Shown: positions 56,303 through 64,000 of the stretch, one piece after another
How the letters are laid out: every line of letters starts with the position of its first letter
Numbering within the stretch: position 1 is the stretch's first letter
Assembly: GCA_038503035.1 (NCBI GenBank)
Contig: JAVSML010025535.1
Coordinates: forward strand, 367,673 to 431,672
DNA length: 64,000 nucleotides
From: Crocodylus rhombifer
Taxonomy: Eukaryota; Chordata; Crocodylia; Crocodylidae
Reading direction: 5' to 3'
Made by a program: the position numbers and the translations under genes
The notes under the pieces: generated by a model
The model's input: the letters and a program-made list of their open reading frames with translations, nothing else
What the model was told of the DNA's origin: nothing
Database searches by the model: none

Positions 56303-57012
56303 AGGAGTGGACTGCCAAGTTCATCAATGACACCAAATTTTGGGGCAAAGCATCCACACCAGAAGATAGGCGGGTGATCCAGGCTGACCTGGACAGGCTC
56401 AGCAAATGGGCGGACGATGGTGTTTAACACCGAAAAATGCAAGGTTCTCCACCTTGGGAGAAAAACCTGCAGCATCCTTATAGGCTCGGCAGTGCTACGC
56501 TGGCTAGCACTACAAAAAAAGGAGACTTGGGGGTCATCATCGACCACAAGATGAACATGAGCCTGCAATGTGATGCTGCGGCTAGTAAAGCGACCAAAAC
56601 ACTGGCTTGCAAACATAGATGCTTCTCCAGCAAATCCCGGGACGTCATTCTCCCCTTGTACTCGGCCTTGGTGAGGCCGCAGCTGGAGTACTGCGTCCAG
56701 TTTTGGGCTCCACAATTCAAAAAGGATGTGGAGAAGCTTGAGAAAGTCCAGAGAAGAGCCATGCACATGGTCAGAGGTCAGGAAAACAGACCTTACGCCG
56801 ACAGACTGAGAGCCACGGGGCTCTTTACCCTGGAAAAGCGCAGGCTCAGGGGTGATCTGAAGGCCACCTATAAGTTTATCAGGGGTGACCACCAGGATTT
56901 GGGGGAACGTTTGTTCACCAGAGCGCCCCAAGGGATGACGAGGTTGCACGGTCATAAACTCCTGCAAGACCGTTTCAGGCTGGACATAAGGAAGAATTTC
57001 TTTACTGTCTGA
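56303..57012 (+). pseudogene. CR1 reverse transcriptase, downstream half
   Basis: 56303-56440 is the palm of the older CR1 with the catalytic box mutated: where siblings encode FADDTKLWG the DNA reads TTCATCAATGACACC, and the box is lost or altered. From 56437 to 57012 an open frame gives [53 protein letters not shown] and IRKNFFTV, then a TGA at 57010-57012 where relatives continue with RA.KVWN. The remaining C-terminus is at 57013-57110. Confidence 0.9.
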
Positions 57013-57208
57013 GCCTCTAAGGTCTGGAACAGTCTGCCATCTGAGGTGGTTCAAGCACCTACACTGAACACCTTCAGGAGCAAATTGGATGCTTATCTTG
57101 CTGGGATCCTATAACCCCAGCTGACTTCCTGCCCTTTGGGCATGATGCTGGACTCAATGATCTTCCGAGATCTCTTCGAGCCCTAATGTCTATGAAATCT
57201 ATGAAATA

Positions 57209-57357
57209 CTTGTAATAACTTATAAGAGATAGAGAGAGCAGAGACAAAATCAGAAATGGTTAGGGGAAGGGAAGGGAATGTATTTTTAAGTAAAAAAAAA
57301 AGGAAAACTGGGCGTTTTGCTACACCTCTTGCCCTCCCACCATGCAGCCCTCCATAT
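57209..57357. other. Unassigned sequence
   Basis: A-rich run at 57291-57304. No supported feature. Confidence 0.4.
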
Positions 57358-57379
57358 CATCTCATCTCATCTCATCTCA
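57358..57379 (+). repeat. (CTCAT)n microsatellite, about four units
   Basis: Four consecutive CTCAT-type units. Confidence 0.9.
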
Positions 57380-58429
57380 CTGTAAAAAATGTATTTACCA
57401 GTTGACTACAAATGGCATTGTTAAGTAAAACTAAAATGTGCATATTGTTTTAGGTTTATTGTGATTTCTCAATAAAATTGATTGCAATTCAATGTATTGT
57501 GAAGAAATAAAGACAGGGAACAAAAAAATCTGATTTCTACTTGCTCCTGCTTGATTTCAGGGCATGGACCCAGGAGCAGGGAAGCAGCTTGCAGCCAGCC
57601 GGCGGCAAGAGTGCAGCAGCTTCCCAGGCTGGACATAAAGCTGGTCAGAGCCCATATTTCAGATTGGCTGGCCTCCCCTCCAGGCACTTCAGTAATATGT
57701 CTGGAGATAGATTACTGCTGCATAATACTTCTGGCCTCTATAGGGAGTAGAGTGCTTTTTGAAACCCTGGCCTTGGCTAATAAGCAACTCCCTGCTTAGC
57801 TGAGACCCATCTGATGAGGATATGCCAATACTTAGCGTAGGAGAAGGAAGTATTTCAAATTTCTTGAATTTGGTTGAAAAGAAGTTCTTCCACAATGATG
57901 CTTTCTTTGAATACATTTGATTCTTTAGAGGTCTAGAGGTGGCTGAAGAGATTATCCTGGACTACCTTGGGAGTGCTGCTCCTTGTTTCCCTCTTACTTT
58001 CTCACTGTCCCTTGAGAAGGGACAAGATATGGCAAGGGAGGACAAAGCAATCCTAAACAAAATCTGATGAGCTCTCTCTGGGGGGGGTGGGGAGGTCTGC
58101 AAACCCAGCTCTGAAAGGTGCTGCATGCAGGATTTTGTAAAGAAAACATTGCATTGCAAAGAAAGCATTGAAAAAAAATCATTTTTGCATCGCAGCTCCC
58201 ATAACAGTACAACCTGCAAAGAAAAATCTCAGACAAAAAAAGAAGGTGTTTTGGAGCTGCGGCAGCAGGCATCAACTACAACACCCCCCGCCCCCAGCAA
58301 CCTTGCATATGAAATGTATTATAATGCATTAAAGACATACTAAAGTCCTTAAAGACTTCCTAAAGGCTAAAGGCCCTGGGACATCCATGAATGGAGAAGT
58401 TTTGCAAATTGCCTGCTTGCCACTGGAGG
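57380..58429. other. Unrecognised sequence
   Basis: No supported gene. 58318-58372 has ATTAAAGACATACTAAAG / CTTAAAGACTTCCTAAAGG short direct repeats. Confidence 0.4.
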
Positions 58430-58690
58430 TGGGGTTGTTTAGTCTTTTTTCTTACAAGAAATGCTGGCTGCACCCTAGCTAGCATTTAACAAGCATTCGA
58501 CCTCCCTTTGATAACAGTCCTCCCTTCAACTCTTTGCTACAGTAATGCCATGACTCCATAACCACCCTCCCCACCAAGCACAGCATCCCCACACTGAGGC
58601 AGGTGCAGTCTCTGAAAACCAACCCAAGCACCCACCCACCCCAAAGAAAACATGACATATATATAAAGCAAAAATAAAACACTTTATTGA
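58430..58690 (+). repeat. Segment shared with 51407-51620
   Basis: It matches the sequence downstream of the Myb-like Harbinger remnant (TTACAAGAAATGCTGGCTGC, CATTCGACCTCCCT, TGATAACAGTCC, AGTAATGCCATGACTCCATAA) and then CCACCCACCCCAAAG..ACATATATATAAAGC..AAATAAAACAC, which also resembles 51575-51630. No transposase is visible here, so this may be a second, internally deleted member of the same family. Confidence 0.65.
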
Positions 58691-59824
58691 AAACACTTTA
58701 GCTTAACAATATAAACTAAATACAACTTAACAATATAAAATATATACAAAATGTGAAAAAAAAACAACCCTGCATATCTGAAGATATTTCATTCTACTCT
58801 CTTCTTCACTATCTTCATTCATTACTGGGCTGGTTGCCACCCCCCAGTGAGTTCTACCCATGAAATTTTTCTACAAGGAGTGGGGCAAGGAAGAAGAGGA
58901 AGACGAGGGGGGTTTGGAGCACAATTGAAAAACCAAACTTTTGCCCCTCCCCCCCCCACACACACAAGGTCAGTGGGACATATTACCTAAATATCACCTG
59001 GGACACTGCATATCCTGGCGTGTGTCTCACAGGCAGTGTCCTGCCCCTGGACTTTTTTTTGTCGTGGTTCTGAAATGGAATGTGATGAAGTTCAGAAGGT
59101 TTACAATATTGAAGGGAGTCATGTAACTACTCACTCCGAAGTGTCAAACTACTTGCAAAAACTTACCATTATGGTGATGCTGCAGCTGTCATCAGGAGCT
59201 ATGTCCACTGCAGGGGCAGCACAGGACAGAAGGTACAGGTGGAGGACATGAGGGGTGGGCAGGAGGACAGAAAGGTACGTGGGCAGGGGGGAAGACATAC
59301 ACCATGGGTGGCGGCAGGGGGGGAGAATCAAGAGGGAGTAGAAAACTAAGGGATTACTGGCCTCCCCCATTTTAAAATAATAATTGGTCTGAGCAGACCT
59401 GTCCCAACCTAAATGGTGTGCTGTAAGGGAGGAGTGAGGAGTGAAGCAGGGGAAAAAAGAACACATAGAGACACCTACTGGCTAAAGCCCAGAACACAGC
59501 GCCCCCTCATGGTGAAGGGATTAATTAGAAGTCTTTGGAGTCTCTGGAGAGTGAGAGAGGTGGGAAATCCCGGGTTGTGCAAACACAAATGCAGTTGCGT
59601 CAACGTAAATGGGAAATATTGTTCCGCCTACACATGCCCATAATCCCTAAGAATTGTTAACCCTCTTGAAAGACATGGTTTTATAATCCCTTTCCACCCA
59701 GTATTTTAAATGGATGCTCTTGTTATCTATATACATTTCTAATCCTTTGACGCACATCCAAATCATGTTTTTCCTAAACTAAAACTTCATCATACAAATA
59801 TTAACTTGGAAATGAATGATCGTT
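58691..59824. other. Unassigned sequence
   Basis: AT-rich to 58780, then G/C runs. It could include the rest of a Harbinger-derived element, but no terminus was found. GGCATGTGTAGGCGG (reverse of 59625-59639) vaguely resembles MITE ends with TGTAG. No gene. Confidence 0.35.
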
Positions 59825-61063
59825 CCCTCTGGTATGGCTGCTTTTTACCATCTCATACTCTTCCCAGAGCTTGATAAATGGACTTTGATCCTGAAAGCTT
59901 GCAGAGAAGGACATTTTTCTTGCCATTTCCCAGCTAGTCTAATACAACGTATCATTTTGGAACCAAGAGTTCTAGCTTTTTATATGTCTTCTTATCTCAG
60001 AATGTCCCAGGGGGATGCAAGCAGAGGAACCGAGGCCCTGTCCTGCAGCAGGACCCGGGGCTGAGCTGACCCATCCCGAAAAGAAAGAGAAAAGGCCTGA
60101 CAGGACAAGCTTACTTTTTACAGGAGAAGTGAAGCTGGATGAGCCACGCCAGGATGGCCCACCCATGTGGTTCGTCAACCACTTTTATTGCTGGCTGGGA
60201 GTGGCATGGGCAGATGACATCATCAGAAAATGCCGCCCAGCTGATTTAAAAGTCAGCAGCAGGGAAATGGCTGGAGGAGCACCACCAGAGCCAGATGGGA
60301 AGGCTGCTCTCCGAGCCACACACGGGCTGCATCAGCAGCCCAGAGGGAATCCGAGCAAGGATCCATCGGAGGAGTCCAGAACCGGGTGAAGGAGGCACCA
60401 TGCTAGCCTGGCAGGGCGACTGGACCAGGGAGGATGGCGACAAGGCACCTAGAAGCCACAGATGTTGGATCCATGAGTAGGGCAGGCTGAGGCCCCATTC
60501 CCCAAACTTTCCTTTTGTATTTTAATTTGTTTTGGTTATCTCGAGGGCCTGAGGCAGGTAGAGGGGTCATGAATGACCTCTGTGGATCAGGAGGAGCCAG
60601 GACAGCTCAGCAAACAGCAATGCAGCATGGGAAGACCTGGCATTTTGTCAGGGATGGCCTGACATCCCATGATCATCCCGTGCAAAAGAAGACCAGGAGA
60701 TGAGCAGGAGAAGAGAGGACAGGCGACGACATCAGATGGCGAGCCAGTGATCCATCATCTGGGTGTCCTGAAGACTGCTGCATGGCTGGGGTGAAGGAGA
60801 GGTGGAACCCCACAAACGCCCACTAGGGGTAGTGCTCGGCCCACAAGGAGCTACAAGAAGGAGCCCCACCACTGAAGGGAAAGATCAAGTCGTGGCAGGT
60901 AAGTATCGGGGCCTTCCTCTGGGTGAACGTGACCCAATGTCAAGGCCACAAGAACACACCCTATGGCCAGCACCAGGTGCACACTCCAAAGTGGCAAGAG
61001 AACGCCAACACAAGGCCAGGCAGGTGAACAGACTGACGCAGCTACCAAGTACAGCCCTGTAAC
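59825..61063 (+). repeat. Tail-type dispersed repeat, copy 2, split by an LTR-like element
   Basis: 59825-60002 (TCTGGTATGGCTGCTTTTTACC; GACTTTGATCCTGAAAGCTTGC; CATTTTGGAACCAAGAGTTC; GTCTTCTTATCTCAG) matches 61290-61457. Its end, GACTGACGCAGCTACCAAGTAC (61031-61052), lies on the other side of a roughly 1-kb insertion and matches ACCAACACAGCTATCAAGTAC at 61467. The break falls between CTCAG and ACYRACRCAGC. Confidence 0.7.
60003..61028 (+). mobile_element. GC-rich LTR-like element inserted in a tail-type repeat
   Basis: It starts TGTCCCAGGGGGATGC, similar to the R1 start TGTCACAGGGGCAC. It has a TATA-like ATTTAAAAG at 60244 and ATCAAGTCGTGGCAGG at 60887, comparable to ATCAAAGTCGTGGCGG of R1. 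CAGAA (59998-60002) and CAGAC (61029-61033) flank it, a possible 5-bp duplication. No gag or pol was seen. The 3' boundary is uncertain because the end does not read CA. Confidence 0.5.
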
Positions 61064-61069
61064 ATGGAA

Positions 61070-61199
61070 GATACCAAATTTTAGCCAAATGTTGGATTTT
61101 AAACTTCATTGCAGAACACCAAGAAAGATGTTTGACCTGCCAGCCATCTGATACCACCAGGGACAGAATTCTACCTGATTTACACATTAAAGAGCTACT
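61070..61199. other. Unassigned sequence
   Basis: May be the upstream part of the tail-type repeat copy 3. No gene. Confidence 0.35.
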
Positions 61200-61500
61200 C
61201 AGCACAGCTCACAAAGACATTCTCATGAACCCAGGGGGACAGCCTTCCATCTTCAGCTCCCTTTGTGCAAAAATGAAGTTTATTTTCTACCTAGGGGGAC
61301 TGTTTACCATCTTGTACCATCTAGACTTTTTCCAGAGCCTGACAAAGGGACTTTGATCCCAAAAGATTGCAGAAAAGGACATTTTTCTTGTGATTTCCCA
61401 GTTCGTCTAATAAAAGGTATCATTTTGGAATCAAGGGTTCTAGTTTTTTTTGTCTTCTTGTCTCAAACCAACACAGCTATCAAGTACACCCCTGCAACAA
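61200..61500 (+). repeat. Tail-type dispersed repeat, copy 3, intact 3' end
   Basis: CTAGGGGGACTGTTTACC, GACTTTGATCCCAAAAGATTGC, CGTCTAATAAAAGGTATC and AAACCAACACAGCTATCAAG occur in the family order. CCAGGGGGACAGCCTTCCATC at 61231 partly duplicates the CTAGGGGGACTGTTTACCATC unit. It provides the unsplit reference for copy 2. Confidence 0.7.
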
Positions 61501-61554
61501 AGGTATTTGTATTGTTGCCATCATTGATGTACTGAACACATCAATGCATGTGTT

Positions 61555-61650
61555 TCTCCAACATCCTTGTGAGGTAAGGGAATGGTGTTATAACCCACCT
61601 TACAGATGGTAAGGTAAGTGGAGGCTCAGTGATAATAAGTAACTTTCTAA
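61555..61650 (+). repeat. MIR-like SINE remnant
   Basis: CCAACATCCTTGTGAGGTAAGGGAATGGTGTTATAACCC..CTTACAGATGGTAAGG..GGCTCAGTGATAATAAGTAACTTTC follows the MIR 'acaaccctgtgaggtagg..ttatccccattttacagatggggaaactgaggc..agtgacttgcc' order. Confidence 0.65.
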
Positions 61651-61812
61651 TGGTCTCATCAGACACCTGTGTGAGAACAGGCTACCATCTTCAGGAGTGA
61701 CTGAATTTAAGAGTAGAGAACAGCAATGGAGGACTGGCCTGTGTAATATCATGCCCCTCTGGCCACAATTTTTTAAATACCACCAGTCAAAAAAAGGATT
61801 GATTTTTTCTTT

Positions 61813-61852
61813 ACCAATACACTATCTGTAGAAAAAAAGATAGTGTATTGGT
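61813..61852. repeat. Perfect hairpin, 15-bp arms
   Basis: ACCAATACACTATCT (61813-61827) and its exact reverse complement (61838-61852) are separated by a 10-nt A-rich loop. Confidence 0.9.
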
Positions 61853-63724
61853 CTTTAGAAGATTCCCACTATCTCTAGAAGAAAAGTATTACAATCTTGC
61901 ACTGCATGTTACAAAGAAATTTGCCTTGAAACAGAGGATTACCCCAGAGGAGAAATACTGAGAATTATACATTAAAATGCAAATTTGTTCTAATTCTACA
62001 TCAAAGTTACTTGGTAATAAAGCCAAGGGATTATCCCATTTTATGAACATTAGTGATCCTAAAGCCTTTTCTTCTGTTTAAAGAGACTGTATCGCCCAGA
62101 TGTTCTTAAGTATTTCATGTCAGACCACCCATCTGGTCTGAAGACTTGATTTTCAGGAAGTCAAAAACCACCTTACATATTGATCCAACCTTGCACAAAT
62201 GCAATGCAATCATTCCTATTTATATCAGCTCCAGTGTTAATTAGACCTAGGTTGACCCTGCCTTTTGGAAAAGGCACCCAGAGAGAAGCCTTCAAAGCAG
62301 GTCACCATTCAGAGTTCTACTGCTTGCTTGCTTTAGAAAAAAAGCAAACCATTAGACTTTGATTTCCCCCATCACTTGCTTCCTGACCCTTCAGCATGTG
62401 GCACATAATCATCTCACAGGGATTACACGTAACCTGGTATAGTTTAGAAAAAGCTGCCCTAGGTTTACAGCAATAACATTGCTCCTGCATACACAGCAGT
62501 AGAAAAAAATTCACAGACCCATATGTTAGCTTCTATGACTTAATTTAGATCACAGAGTTCTCTTGGCACAGCCAGGGCAGCTAAAAGATCATTTCCCATG
62601 GCCAACATAACTCTGTAATGGTGGTCACCAGTGTGAACAGAGCTTTGCTGAGAGAAAAAGACTTCAGCTGGCAGAGCTTTCCTTGTTCAGACTGTGTTAA
62701 ATTGCACAGAAGACTCCCTCTACTGGCATACAAGGATCTGCCACTACAACTGCAGAAGTAGCAGACCCATAGCCTATGAGAACCAATAAATTGCTAGAAA
62801 TTATAGAACAGATTGTAGACATAACTGCATTCAAGAGCCTATGTTGATGGAATATTTCTTACAGATCATTTTCAAATTTCTCATCTTTCATTTCCTATCC
62901 TCTCCAATTCATCCATGTTACCTGCAAAAATCCATATACTAAGAAGTGTTTTCTATGATCCAACAAGTGAAAACTCAGCAAGTCCATTACAGACTTCTCT
63001 ATTACCTATTAGAAGCAGTACAAAACCTCAGAGGGAAATTTGAGCCGCATGAAAGTCTCTAAGAGTGAATCCATTCCCTCCAATGGACATTGGATCTGTG
63101 TCTTTTGTTTGGAAAGGAAATAAGTCTGAGTCAAATAGGAATTGAGAGGACCACAACTTACTCTCACCCACAGAGAAAGCAAAAGGATAGCACAATTGCA
63201 CAAAACACTATACTCTGCAATTAAATACTCAGTGCTTTGCACATACCTTCAGGGGGGGTCTACTCTCAGGAACAGAACCACTTTCAAAATTACAGGTTTA
63301 AGAATCCTTCTCAAAACAACAGGTTAACAAGCCTGATTCTGATTCTAAACCAGTTTTACACTGGTGTAATCTGGCAGAATCTAATGGAGTTACCCACCAC
63401 TAGCATTGGTTTGATTCTGGTCTCATTTATGCCAAGCAAGAATAGAATGAAATTATGTTGAAGAAACGGTATTAATGAAGATGGAAGAAAAATTATTGGA
63501 GTAAAAAGCTACCTAAAGGAAAATATAACATTTTGACACTTACTTTGCACTAGCACAAATGATAACGTAAGGGACAAAATCCTGTTAATCTTGAAGTCAA
63601 AAGTAAAACACACATTGATTTCAGCAGTGCTAGCATTTCATTCAGCGTTTGTAAGTAATGGAGAAGTCAGGCTTGAATTTCCAGATAATCCTGCAGCATC
63701 TCCCAACAATGTACCACTGCACAC
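61853..63724. other. Unrecognised sequence
   Basis: No supported gene, RNA or repeat in about 1.9 kb. Confidence 0.4.
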
Positions 63725-64000
63725 TTTCTCATGCAGGAGTCAAGGTGTGTTAACGCTGTGTGTGGACTGACTTGGGACTAAAGTTAGTCCCAAGTCAGTC
63801 CACACACACAGTGCTACTGCACAGTAAGGCATCTGTACATGAGTTACTGTGCAGTAGTAACTAATTGAGCATAAATTTGATACCTGCCTGATGCAGGTAT
63901 CAAACTTATGCACAAGTCAGTGTAAGTCACCATATTACTGCACATTACGGGCATGCATGTGTAGACACACACCTATACTGTGCAGTAATTTCAGTTACTG
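63725..64000. mobile_element. Palindrome-rich MITE, cut by the window end
   Basis: Three inverted repeats follow each other. 63756-63781 pairs with 63784-63811 (CTGTGTGTGGACTGAC..; only a 2-base bulge, 2-nt spacer). 63814-63827 pairs exactly with 63844-63857 (CTACTGCACAGTAA). 63876-63887 pairs exactly with 63893-63904 (TTTGATACCTGC). At 63946-63973 the sequence CATTACGGGCATGCATGTGTAGACAC carries the TGTAGA-type end seen at 24561 and 43369. The right border lies at or beyond the window end. Confidence 0.7.

Larger units (their letters stand above)
53428..57208 (+). mobile_element. CR1 LINE (older), split by a second CR1
   Basis: The plus-strand CR1 runs 53428-53957 and resumes at 56303-57208. 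Its tail ATGTCTATGAAATCTATGAAAT defines a third subfamily, the same as the element inserted into it. The start is a 5' truncation in the reverse transcriptase and includes a 23-24 bp tandem duplication, CCAATGCGGTGCCTATCTTC followed by TCAATGTGGTGCCTATCTTC. The break at 53957/56303 lies just before the catalytic FADD region. Confidence 0.92.

Noticed and set aside
55921..57054. 377-codon minus-strand open frame
   Set aside because: It is a chimera. The C-terminal part is real CR1 endonuclease from the inserted element, but the N-terminal two thirds read the older plus-strand CR1 backwards. The frame simply crosses the insertion junction.

Overview
This window looks like noncoding vertebrate nuclear DNA, most probably crocodilian and less probably from a turtle or another archosaur. 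The assignment rests on CR1 LINEs with the reptilian 3' ends (CTATGAAACTATG and ATGAAATCTATGAAAT tails), dense foldback MITEs and hAT-like elements, a PIF/Harbinger relic and very old MIR-like SINE remnants. It is an inference from repeat content and no marker gene confirms it. I found no convincing host exon, tRNA, rRNA or CRISPR array. Every long open frame that makes sense is transposon-derived. The window is intergenic or lies inside a large intron.

Layout. 1-2759: a CR1 tail followed head-to-tail by a decayed CR1 with endonuclease and reverse transcriptase remains. 3.4-4.7 kb: a small hAT-type MITE with a perfect 8-bp target duplication, then the first of four copies of a hAT-like foldback family (others at 12.5-13.2, 39.1-42.0 and 43.8-45.3 kb). 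5-15 kb: mostly unique sequence with old SINE-like remnants. 15.8-17.2 kb: a GC-rich, TATA-bearing LTR-like element with minisatellites. 17-29 kb: mostly unrecognised sequence with one MITE near 24.6-25.05 kb. 29.5-35.3 kb: two more LTR-like copies, each interrupted by a CR1, plus a further minus-strand CR1. 39.1-45.4 kb: the hAT-like family, one copy holding a CR1 and another forming the middle layer of a three-level nest. 49-51.2 kb: a decayed Harbinger transposase facing away from a decayed Myb/SANT-like gene. 52.3-53.2 kb: a candidate minus-strand LTR. 53.4-57.2 kb: a plus-strand CR1 split just before its catalytic FADD box by a minus-strand CR1 with a long open frame. 59.8-61.5 kb: two copies of a tail-type repeat, one split by an LTR-like element. 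63.7-64.0 kb: a palindrome-rich MITE running off the end.

No genes cooperate here in the sense of an operon or pathway. The biology is a record of layered insertions. In several cases a sibling copy inside the window supplies the empty target site, so insertion order and target duplications can be read directly: MITE, then hAT, then inner hAT at 43.4-45.4 kb; LTR-like then CR1 at 29.6-31.6 kb; CR1 then CR1 at 53.4-57.2 kb.
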